A stretch of DNA of 35,842 nt from a virus: positions 1-35,842 of IMG/VR virus record IMGVR_UViG_3300007775_000018. The stretch is one strand, 5' to 3'. The notes below the pieces were generated by a model that saw nothing but the letters and a program-made list of their open reading frames with translations, ran no database searches and was not told the DNA's origin. Shown here piece after piece: positions 1 through 3,992 of the stretch; the stretch's first letter is position 1, and each line of letters starts with the position of its first letter. A program made the position numbers and the translations under genes.

Positions 1-21
1 AGATTACAGATGATCATCTGA

Positions 22-117
22 TACTCCATACTTCCGAAAGGTTCTCCCAACCCAGTGGACCCCGGAGCATATTGCGAATGTTACGATAAAGGGCGGTGCA
101 AATCTCGCACTGCTTAA
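22..117 (+). pseudogene. 3' remnant of a cassette gene related to the gene at 2040-2291
   Basis: The frame ending at the TAA at 115-117 encodes a C-terminus with the pattern DPGAYC-x3-YxKGRCK-x2-RTA, nearly the same as the end of the protein at 2040-2291. At DNA level 58-131 and 2231-2304 match at roughly 85 percent, counted by eye. The frame is closed upstream by a TGA at 19-21 and has no ribosome binding site. The part of the longer copy holding the GTTCAAGCGG arm is missing here, just after an AACCCA shared by both copies. It is probably a decayed or internally deleted relative; a GTG start at 55 cannot be excluded. Confidence 0.55.
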
Positions 118-130
118 CTCATTATTATGC
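46..130 (+). other. Degenerate attC-like site 0
   Basis: The right half keeps the classical attC-like GCTTAACTC (112-120) followed by the core ATTATGC (124-130). The left half keeps only AACCCA near 49-54. The crossover triplet is ATT instead of GTT, as at the related site ending at 2304. Bases 125-130 (TTATGC) match the reverse complement of GCATAAC at 351-357, which closes the next cassette. Confidence 0.5.
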
Positions 131-142
131 GAAAGGAGCCAA

Positions 143-356
143 ATGGAATACGTCATTTTTGATATGGATTGGCTTGATATCCCAATACAAGATTACCCTG
201 TCGGAAATCTTGCAATATGCCATGATCCGCAAAAGAGGCTCGGTGAAGTAACCTGGGGGTGTCGTGCGTGTTGACAGCGGAAATCCTCCGCCCCAAGCTC
301 TGGGCTTGTTTTGGGATAAAGAGGAAGCAATCAGATACGCGGAAAGCTACGCATAA
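143..356 (+). pseudogene. Cassette 1 gene, small hypothetical protein, frameshifted
   Basis: An AAGGAG site at 133-138 leads to the ATG at 143. The open frame runs 43 codons to a TGA at 272-274. A second frame, entered by one extra base at the GGGGG run (255-259), continues without a stop to the TAA at 354-356. It ends in a natural-looking C-terminus (LGLFWDKEEAIRYAESYA). Removing one G would give a single protein of about 70 residues whose stop codon lies inside the TAAC core of the next attC, as in several other cassettes here. The family is not recognised. The cause may be a sequencing error, a true mutation or slippage on the G run. Confidence 0.6.
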
Positions 357-411
357 CACCAAAATGAACGGCGAGCCCAAAAATCCGGGCCGCGTTATTT
401 AATCGTTATGC
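351..411 (+). other. attC-like site 1
   Basis: GCATAAC (351-357) and GTTATGC (405-411) are exact reverse complements and bound a 61 bp element. The inner arms ACGGCGAGCCC (368-378) and GGGCCGCGT (388-396) pair with extra bases on the left arm, around an A-rich loop. The left core also matches TTATGC at the start of its own cassette (125-130). Confidence 0.8.
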
Positions 412-425
412 CTAAAGGAGAAATT

Positions 426-641
426 ATGAGCCATCCAAACTATAAACATATTGGAACTCCTGAAGATCGCATGATTGAAGAAGTTGGTGAAATCCTTCAG
501 GCTATCGGAAAAGGCAAGCGTTTTGGCTGGAATCATCATCATCCAGACCGACCAGATGCGACAAATCTTTCCGAATTATCAAAGGAATTGGATGATCTTT
601 TTGAAGCGTTCAAGGATCTTAGGAACAGCATAACAAAATAA
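426..641 (+). CDS. MazG-like nucleotide pyrophosphohydrolase (cassette 2)
   Basis: This 71-residue protein resembles the short MazG-like proteins common in phages, which hydrolyse nucleoside triphosphates to monophosphates and pyrophosphate in the cytoplasm. The metal-binding pattern EExxE is present at residues 18-22 (EEVGE) and ExxD at 54-57 (ELDD). They are separated by a loop containing RFGW and HHPDRP, as in phage members of the family. It is shorter than the cellular two-domain MazG. The ATG at 426 follows AAAGGAG (414-420) at good spacing; an in-frame ATG at 408 lies before that site and is rejected. The stop codon lies inside the following attC. As a cassette cargo it could adjust nucleotide pools or alarmone signals during infection; that role is inferred. 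Confidence 0.75.
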   Translation: MSHPNYKHIGTPEDRMIEEVGEILQAIGKGKRFGWNHHHPDRPDATNLSELSKELDDLFEAFKDLRNSITK

Positions 642-676
642 TAGAGCAGACAAGCTGCTCATCATCATGGTTATAA
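628..676 (+). other. attC-like site 2
   Basis: This is the shortest site in the array at 49 bp. GCATAAC (628-634) pairs with the first bases of cassette 2 (GTTATGC at 405-411). The right core is GTTATAA (670-676). A perfect six-base stem GAGCAG/CTGCTC (644-649, 655-660) closes a five-base loop. Confidence 0.75.
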
Positions 677-693
677 TTTTAAGGAGGAATCGT

Positions 694-876
694 ATGGCAA
701 AATCACACATTGAAGTCCTGGAAATGATTTCAGAAGATATGAAAAATGACGCAAAGAATTTTGACGGCAAACCGTTTAATGGTCGCACGGTCGCAGAATA
801 TTTCGGCAATCAAGGTGCTGCAATATCAGCACTGGCTAGGATCTTAAAGGATGTCTTAAGGGAAGGTAAATTATAA
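694..876 (+). CDS. Small hypothetical protein (cassette 3)
   Basis: This 60-residue protein is soluble and mostly helical by composition, with no cysteine pairs or membrane segment. I do not recognise a family. The ATG at 694 follows AAGGAGG (681-687) with a seven-base gap; the longer frame from 667 would begin before this site and is rejected. The stop codon TAA is part of the TAAC core of the attC that follows (870-877), so the coding region fills the cassette completely. No function is assigned. Confidence 0.65.
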   Translation: MAKSHIEVLEMISEDMKNDAKNFDGKPFNGRTVAEYFGNQGAAISALARILKDVLREGKL

Positions 877-927
877 CAACGGCTTTGAGCCGATGCGTAC
901 CGCACAGGCTCAAGCCGGACGTTATCT
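870..927 (+). other. attC-like site 3
   Basis: ATTATAAC (870-877) is the reverse complement of GTTATAAT at the start of its own cassette (670-677), and the match extends a few bases further. The right core is GTTATCT (921-927). The arms CGGCTTTGAGCC (880-891) and GGCTCAAGCCG (907-917) pair perfectly apart from one extra T on the left arm. An extrahelical base of that kind sets strand choice in attC recombination. Confidence 0.85.
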
Positions 928-943
928 GTATGGAGAAAAATAA

Positions 944-1144
944 ATGAAACGCAAAGAAGATATACTTGATGAACAGCATTGGAAATTTGACGATTACCGC
1001 CAAAGAATAAAATCAAAGGACTGGAAACAACTTTTGTTAAATGACGATGATCGTATCATCTACCGGGGTAGGGTTATACCACTTGTCGGTAAAAGCCTTG
1101 GGTGTGGTGTCTATGAAATATCAAAACAGATAACCAACGGGTGA
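944..1144 (+). CDS. Small hypothetical protein (cassette 4)
   Basis: This 66-residue protein is charged and basic near the N-terminus (MKRKED) and has a short C-terminal part with GRVIPLVGKSLG that looks beta-rich. No known family is recognised and there is no signal peptide or membrane helix. GGAG near 932-935 precedes the ATG at 944. The last four codons and the stop run into the following attC, whose left core supplies part of the coding sequence. It is a stand-alone cassette with no partner gene, so context gives no functional clue. Confidence 0.6.
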   Translation: MKRKEDILDEQHWKFDDYRQRIKSKDWKQLLLNDDDRIIYRGRVIPLVGKSLGCGVYEISKQITNG

Positions 1145-1188
1145 ACTTGACGCCAAAAAGACGGCGCAAGTTACCCTTATCGTTATAA
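1128..1188 (+). other. attC-like site 4
   Basis: ACAGATAAC (1126-1134) is the exact reverse complement of GTTATCTGT at the start of its own cassette (921-929). The right core is GTTATAA (1182-1188). The long arms GGGTGAACTTGACGCC (1139-1154) and GGCGCAAGTTACCC (1163-1176) pair fully except for an extra G and an extra A on the left arm. Confidence 0.87.
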
Positions 1189-1207
1189 ATCGAAAGGAGT
1201 AATCAAC

Positions 1208-1447
1208 ATGATCCATGCAAGAGACGACTATAATCGTATTCAAGACCCTGCCGGTAAAATCGCATACGATGAACCTGTTTTCCTTATTCGGGCAAAGGAT
1301 AAGGTTTCGGCTGCTGCTGTCAGGGCCTGGGCGGAATTGCACAAGGCCGCTGGTGGCGATCCTGTGCTTTCGCAGATTGCGTATGACCATGCAGATCGGA
1401 TAGAAGATTGGCAATCGGAGCACGAAAGCAAATCAGCAGATTTATAA
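1208..1447 (+). CDS. Small phage-type hypothetical protein (cassette 5)
   Basis: This 79-residue acidic protein has the pattern DEPVFLIRAKD (about residues 21-31) followed by VRAWAELHKAAGG and HADRIEDW. From memory the same layout occurs in short hypothetical proteins of other phages; the family has no function known to me. The ATG at 1208 follows AAAGGAG (1193-1199) with an eight-base gap. The stop TAA (1445-1447) lies in the attC core. It looks like an intact, self-contained cassette gene whose sequence type belongs to phage genomes rather than to classical resistance integrons. Confidence 0.7.
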   Translation: MIHARDDYNRIQDPAGKIAYDEPVFLIRAKDKVSAAAVRAWAELHKAAGGDPVLSQIAYDHADRIEDWQSEHESKSADL

Positions 1448-1508
1448 CCAGCGGGTGAACAGCGACCGGGCCAAACTGCGGCCCGTCCCGTTACCCTATC
1501 CGTTATAT
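1442..1508 (+). other. attC-like site 5
   Basis: GATTTATAAC (1439-1448) is the reverse complement of GTTATAAATC at the start of its own cassette (1182-1191), ten of ten. The right core is GTTATAT (1502-1508). The arms begin GGGTGAAC and end GTTACCC, as in site 4, with an inner GGGCC/GGCCC pairing. Confidence 0.85.
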
Positions 1509-1523
1509 TTCTTGGAGGATATT

Positions 1524-1730
1524 ATGGACGAAGGTACAGTGATACAGGCCGCTAAAATGTGGGCACTGGTGGCAGAGATGGAAGAAGTCAAGGCGAATAT
1601 TGAGGCCATGAAGGCAGACAATCAGGAACGGGAGGCAAGAGGAGAAGCGTTAGCGTGGCCGTACTCAATGTTCCAAGACGCTTCGGAGGCGTTGTCAAAA
1701 GTGTCATGGAAATTGAGAAACGAAATATAA
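1524..1730 (+). CDS. Small helical hypothetical protein (cassette 6)
   Basis: This 68-residue protein is almost wholly predicted helix, with a charged stretch (MEEVKANIEAMKADNQERE, residues about 19-37) that could form a coiled coil. It is not recognised as any family. The ATG at 1524 follows TTGGAGG (1512-1518). An upstream in-frame ATG at 1455 lies within attC site 5 and is rejected. The TAA stop (1728-1730) is provided by the next attC core. A dimerising or regulatory helix is possible but unsupported. Confidence 0.6.
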   Translation: MDEGTVIQAAKMWALVAEMEEVKANIEAMKADNQEREARGEALAWPYSMFQDASEALSKVSWKLRNEI

Positions 1731-1785
1731 CCAGCGCATAGAGCGGACGGCAAAAAGCGCCGCCGCTCATGCTTAATCGTTAGAA
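1725..1785 (+). other. attC-like site 6
   Basis: GAAATATAAC (1722-1731) is the reverse complement of GTTATATTTC at the start of its own cassette (1502-1511). The right core is GTTAGAA (1779-1785). The arms GCATAGAGCGGACGGC (1736-1751) and GCCGCCGCTCATGC (1759-1772) pair with two extra A bases on the left arm. Confidence 0.87.
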
Positions 1786-1799
1786 GGAGGAGGAACTTG

Positions 1800-1964
1800 A
1801 TGGATCAGCCAATAAACATTATTTTTGACGGTCCTCCTGGACCGGAGGCTGGAAGATTTGTGGAGGTAGAAACGGATGAGGGAAAATCTATAAACATAGG
1901 TGGATGGGTTGAGCGCCCTGACGGTCTTTGGGCGCTCAGAATCACAAATCTGCCCAAGGTCTAA
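1800..1964 (+). CDS. Short phage protein of the GPPGPEAGRFVEVE type (cassette 7)
   Basis: The 54-residue product carries FDGPPGPEAGRFVEVE (residues 9-24), GKSINIGGWVERP (28-40) and GLWALRI (42-48). From memory, very similar short proteins occur in many phages, usually near replication or nucleotide genes; their function is unknown to me. It is predicted to be a small beta-rich domain. The ATG at 1800 lies after GGAGGAGGAAC (1786-1796), a strong ribosome binding site. The TAA stop at 1962-1964 lies in the core GTCTAAC. This is another cassette whose cargo is clearly of phage type. Confidence 0.75.
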   Translation: MDQPINIIFDGPPGPEAGRFVEVETDEGKSINIGGWVERPDGLWALRITNLPKV

Positions 1965-2033
1965 CCCAGCAATGAACCCGACTCCCAACCCACCGTTCAA
2001 GCGGATGCGGAGCCGGTGAGATAAATGTTAGGA
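1959..2033 (+). other. attC-like site 7
   Basis: GTCTAAC (1959-1965) matches GTTAGA at the start of its own cassette over six bases. The right core is GTTAGGA (2027-2033). The element is 75 bp and contains GTTCAAGCGG (1995-2004), a classical attC left-arm sequence, without the expected CCGCTTAAC partner. A CACCG/CGGTG stem (1991-1995, 2014-2018) is possible. It may be a hybrid of two sites. Confidence 0.65.
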
Positions 2034-2039
2034 GGCTTT

Positions 2040-2291
2040 ATGGAAATAGCAAATTGTCTTAACTGCGGAACACACAAGGGACCGGCATATATTTATTGTC
2101 AGCATCTCATGGACGCCATTCAGCTTGGTGGCTTCGACGAAACCGGCGAAACGAGAGCGTGCAGTCATTATACACACGCCACACAACCCACCGTTCAAGC
2201 GGATGAGGAATTGCGATGTGGATGTCACATGGACCCCGGCGCGTATTGCGATTTTTACGAAAAAGGACGGTGCAAGTGCCGCACCGCTTAA
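2040..2291 (+). CDS. Small cysteine-rich protein whose 3' half lies within attC-like sequence (cassette 8)
   Basis: The 83-residue product has C6xxC9, C20 and C41 in its first half and C60xC62, C70 and C78xC80 in its second half, so a zinc-binding or disulfide-rich fold is plausible. The first half (CLNCGTHKGPAYIYC) looks like a small phage zinc-ribbon protein. The second half is encoded by DNA that begins with an attC left arm (GTTCAAGCGG at 2193-2202) and ends with its partner CCGCTTAAC (2284-2292). The C-terminus is therefore read through a long attC loop. The ATG at 2040 follows TTAGGAGG (2029-2036). The related fragment at 22-117 shows the second half is a recurrent unit. Confidence 0.6.
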   Translation: MEIANCLNCGTHKGPAYIYCQHLMDAIQLGGFDETGETRACSHYTHATQPTVQADEELRCGCHMDPGAYCDFYEKGRCKCRTA

Positions 2292-2304
2292 CTCATTATT
2301 ATGT
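2181..2304 (+). other. attC-like site 8 with long coding loop
   Basis: The left arm GTTCAAGCGG (2193-2202) and right arm CCGCTTAAC (2284-2292) pair with one extra G, the canonical attC arrangement. The outer cores are ACACAAC (2181-2187) and ATTATGT (2298-2304), with ATT at the crossover. The left core does not match the start of cassette 8 (GTTAGGAGG), unlike neighbouring sites. The loop of about 80 bases encodes the protein C-terminus. Confidence 0.6.
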
Positions 2305-2315
2305 GGGAGGTGGAA

Positions 2316-2588
2316 ATGTCAACAACATGCACAAGGTGTGAAAATTCCGGGTTTTTAAATCTGCACAAAATAGACGATGGGATATTAAAAATTTTCGATG
2401 ATACAGGAGATCCGCAGGTCATTTTTGATTGGATAGAGTGGTACGATGATTACGATGTTCAGGTTTGTGATTGTTGTGGTGACGGCGAAATCTGGTATGG
2501 TGTGCCGGGAGAGCATTACAATTCAGACGATCCACCGGGGCATGATGGCCCATATGCCTATAATGGTGGCCTGTGTGAATGCCATTAA
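2316..2588 (+). CDS. Small zinc-ribbon-like protein (cassette 9)
   Basis: The 90-residue acidic protein has a first pair C5xxC8 (CTRCENSGF) and a second cluster C51-D-C53-C54-GDGE, then a C-terminal CxCH (GLCECH). The spacing suggests a treble-clef or DnaJ-like zinc knuckle, with an acidic middle region rich in D and W. The family is not recognised. The ATG at 2316 follows GGGAGG (2305-2310); the ATG at 2301 lies at the cassette boundary before that site and is rejected. The stop TAA (2586-2588) directly precedes the attC core. Confidence 0.6.
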   Translation: MSTTCTRCENSGFLNLHKIDDGILKIFDDTGDPQVIFDWIEWYDDYDVQVCDCCGDGEIWYGVPGEHYNSDDPPGHDGPYAYNGGLCECH

Positions 2589-2589
2589 C

Positions 2590-2647
2590 ACATAACAATT
2601 TTTTGGAGTGGACGCCAGGGCTCGCGCCACTCAAAACGACGTTAATC
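2590..2647 (+). other. attC-like site 9
   Basis: CACATAAC (2589-2596) matches the reverse complement of TTATGTG at the start of its own cassette (2299-2305). The right core is GTTAATC (2641-2647). The arms GAGTGGACGC and GCGCCACTC pair with one extra A on the left arm. Confidence 0.82.
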
Positions 2648-2663
2648 AGAGGAGAATCAAATA

Positions 2664-2864
2664 TTGGATTGCAAGACAATAGACAGTGGCATCTGCCCTG
2701 AATGCCAAGGGAGAATGAGAGCTTCAGACCACACGGAAAATAATGGTTTCAATCGATATTGTGACAACTGCTCGGTAAAATACCGATTTCATGACGATCT
2801 TGGCCCCGGAGCTTATACAAAAATAATGATTAACCAGTCAATTCAGCGGTCCGAAAGCCGCTGA
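2664..2864 (+). CDS. Small zinc-ribbon protein, TTG start (cassette 10)
   Basis: The 66-residue product has two CxxC knuckles, C11-PE-C14 and C33-DN-C36, the spacing of a classic zinc ribbon. Such small ribbons often bind nucleic acid or act as adaptors. No ATG is available; the TTG at 2664 sits about ten bases after AGAGGAG (2648-2654), so I choose it. The last codons overlap the left core and arm of the following site (TGATTAAC at 2827-2834). The protein tail (QSIQRSESR) is therefore attC-encoded and probably has no conserved role. Confidence 0.6.
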   Translation: MDCKTIDSGICPECQGRMRASDHTENNGFNRYCDNCSVKYRFHDDLGPGAYTKIMINQSIQRSESR

Positions 2865-2865
2865 G
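2827..2865 (+). other. Truncated attC-like site 10, right core missing
   Basis: TGATTAAC (2827-2834) is the exact reverse complement of GTTAATCA at the start of its own cassette (2641-2648). The stem CAGCGG/CCGCTG is intact. No GTT-type right core follows; the sequence goes straight into the ribosome binding site of the next gene. A short deletion seems to have removed the right core. Confidence 0.7.
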
Positions 2866-2882
2866 CAAGGAGGAGAGAGAAA

Positions 2883-3083
2883 ATGCCTGAATATGATTTG
2901 AATGTATGCGCCTGGCAAATTATAAAGGTGACTGCAAATAATGAAAAAGAAGCGGTCGAAGATGCGTTCTGTGAAGCATTCGGACGCAGCAGAAGCCATT
3001 TTGCTACAACCAAATATGAGCTTTGTGGAGTTAGTGACCGCCAACCAGAAGATTCACCTGACTCCGCTTCGCTCTGCGGGTGA
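2883..3083 (+). CDS. Small hypothetical protein (cassette 11)
   Basis: The 66-residue product begins with a compact alpha/beta-looking stretch (MPEYDLNVCAWQIIKVTANNEKEAVEDAF) and ends in a low-complexity tail read through the attC. It has no confident family assignment. The ATG at 2883 follows AAGGAGGAGAG (2867-2877). Because the upstream recombination site has lost its right core, this gene is now physically joined to cassette 10. The stop TGA (3081-3083) lies in the right arm of site 11. Confidence 0.6.
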   Translation: MPEYDLNVCAWQIIKVTANNEKEAVEDAFCEAFGRSRSHFATTKYELCGVSDRQPEDSPDSASLCG

Positions 3084-3097
3084 TCTTGGCGTTGGAA
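3039..3097 (+). other. attC-like site 11
   Basis: CGCCAAC (3039-3045) and GTTGGAA (3091-3097) bound the element. The arms AGATTCACC and GGTGATCT pair with one extra T on the left arm, and the inner part CCGC...GCGG continues the stem. The left core no longer has a matching cassette start because the upstream boundary is lost. Confidence 0.78.
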
Positions 3098-3107
3098 GGT
3101 TTTACAT

Positions 3108-3470
3108 ATGAAAATAGATAGGCAATTAATTTATCAGAAATTCGGTGGCAGATGTGCTTATTGTGGCCGTGAAATTACAGTCAAACAAATGCAAGTGGAT
3201 CATTACTGGCCCCAATTTCTGGCCCATTTCCAGCCCAATCTCGACAACAACAGAATTGAAAACCTTATGCCTTCATGTGCCAAATGCAACAATCATAAAC
3301 ACGGAATGCGACCGGAAATATGGCGTAAAGAATTGGAATTGCAAGTAACCCGACTTAGAAAAAATACTCAGTTTGATCGCGCTTTAAGATTTGGGCAACT
3401 CCAAATAACAGAAAAGCCGGTGGTTTTTTATTTTGAAACCTTCCAACCAGGCAATATAGCCGACACCTAA
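3108..3470 (+). CDS. HNH endonuclease (cassette 12)
   Basis: The 120-residue protein is a minimal HNH nuclease that should nick or cut DNA using one metal ion. It shows C16xxC19 (CAYCG), the catalytic-region DH at 31-32 (QVDHYWP), N52 in IENLMPSC, then C57xxC60 followed by NNHK (61-64). This matches the zinc-supported HNH fold of phage and homing endonucleases. The ATG at 3108 is served by GGAAGG (3094-3099), which is itself part of the attC right core. It is the largest gene in the array and the last intact cassette before the virion operon. Mobility, restriction or packaging roles cannot be distinguished here. Confidence 0.85.
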   Translation: MKIDRQLIYQKFGGRCAYCGREITVKQMQVDHYWPQFLAHFQPNLDNNRIENLMPSCAKCNNHKHGMRPEIWRKELELQVTRLRKNTQFDRALRFGQLQITEKPVVFYFETFQPGNIADT

Positions 3471-3566
3471 AAGCCGTGTCGGTGTGAGGAACTAAAAAAA
3501 TCATCTGCCGTTTGCCCTGCACATTGTCCTAATGTGCAATGGTGCGGCTAATTTTTAACGTTAAGG
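3441..3566 (+). other. attC-like site 12, long, last of the array
   Basis: AAACCTTCCAAC (3436-3447) is the reverse complement of GTTGGAAGGTTT at the start of its own cassette (3091-3102), twelve of twelve. The right core is GTTAAGG (3560-3566). The 126 bp interior holds two hairpins: CCGACAC/GTGTCGG (3460-3466, 3476-3482) and GCACATT/AATGTGC (3519-3525, 3531-3537). The latter is enclosed by GCCG/CGGC. Confidence 0.8.
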
Positions 3567-3591
3567 GAGGACAAGATGTTTGCACATCAGG

Positions 3592-3636
3592 CAAAAGAAA
3601 ACCCGGATGGTGCGGATCGTCGAGAGCCATCCGGGG
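3592..3636 (-). terminator. Rho-independent terminator ending the virion operon
   Basis: A perfect nine-base stem CCCGGATGG/CCATCCGGG (3602-3610, 3627-3635) is followed on the minus strand by TTTTCTTTT. It lies just beyond the stop of the last minus-strand gene and also faces the end of the plus-strand array, so it may separate the two convergent units. Confidence 0.85.
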
Positions 3637-3647
3637 TGTTGTTTATA

Positions 3648-3824
3648 TCAACTCTTGTTCGCCTTCGCAACCTTCACACGCGTCAACGCCGCACCGATAA
3701 TAATCCCCGCTGTTTCACCCCTTGAGTCAGGTGAAATCAGGGTGTAACACAAAACCCCGGCGATAACGACAAAAATAAGCGGTCCCAGGTTTGCGGATAT
3801 GATCTCTGTGAATGCTTCTTTCAT
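3648..3824 (-). CDS. Small single-span membrane protein
   Basis: The 58-residue product has one hydrophobic segment (about residues 13-30, LGPLIFVVIAGVLCYTLI) flanked by a short acidic N-terminus and a basic C-terminus (TRVKVAKANKS). Its start ATG overlaps the stop of the preceding gene by an ATGA junction, so the two are probably translationally coupled. It is the last gene before the operon terminator. A holin-like or other membrane-lesion role would fit size and position, but no endolysin is visible in the window, so this is only a possibility. Confidence 0.7.
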   Translation of the reverse strand: MKEAFTEIISANLGPLIFVVIAGVLCYTLISPDSRGETAGIIIGAALTRVKVAKANKS

Positions 3825-3979
3825 TTTTTATCCTGTGTGTGTCCGAAAATGAGGTCTGCCGTCCCCATCAGAATATCGTCCCAGTCCTCTTTTGGATCGT
3901 CAACGGCCTTTTTTAATACCGGCCTCATACCTGGATACATCGCTCTCAAAATTGACAAAATAATTACTGCTGATTCCAT
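3821..3979 (-). CDS. Small hypothetical protein
   Basis: The 52-residue product has a mildly hydrophobic first segment (MESAVIILSILRAMYP) and a charged second half (KKAVDDPKEDWDDILMG). It is too short for a family call. An AGGAGG site at 3986-3991 precedes the ATG at 3979. The stop codon overlaps the start of the next gene. The neighbours on both sides are tiny membrane proteins, so it may act with them at the membrane. Confidence 0.65.
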   Translation of the reverse strand: MESAVIILSILRAMYPGMRPVLKKAVDDPKEDWDDILMGTADLIFGHTQDKK

Positions 3980-3992
3980 AATAAACCTCCTG

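Larger units (their letters stand above)
1..3566 (+). mobile_element. Integron-type gene cassette array (12 cassettes plus a left-edge remnant)
   Basis: Small plus-strand genes, each preceded by an AAGGAG-like site, alternate with imperfect palindromes that start with a TAAC core and end with a GTTA-type core. Cassette boundaries (G|TT) fall at about 124, 405, 670, 921, 1182, 1502, 1779, 2027, 2298, 2641, 3091 and 3560, with one boundary lost near 2865. For cassettes 1, 2, 3, 4, 5, 6, 7, 9, 10 and 12 the left core of the trailing site is the reverse complement of the first bases of the same cassette, over 6 to 12 bases. This is the expected result when a circular cassette opens at its own attC. 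No integrase or attI is visible; in an ordinary integron they would lie to the left. The assignment is inferred from the sequence pattern only. Confidence 0.85.

Noticed and set aside
667-876. Longer start (667) for the cassette 3 gene
   Set aside because: The ATG at 667 lies inside the attC and upstream of the AAGGAGG site; the ATG at 694 is better placed.
628-3566. Intergenic palindromes as simple rho-independent terminators
   Set aside because: They lack T-runs after the stems, carry extra bases on one arm, and their left cores match a sequence one cassette upstream, which terminators would not do.
1-3600. CRISPR array as an explanation for the regularly spaced repeats
   Set aside because: The repeated elements differ in sequence and length, and the spacers are coding genes of 130-460 bases.
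3575-3727. Plus-strand 50-codon frame after the last attC, with a good GGGAGG site
   Set aside because: Most of it runs through the virion operon terminator hairpin and antisense to the 58-residue membrane gene. At best only its first codons are a remnant of a cassette gene, so it is not listed as a gene.
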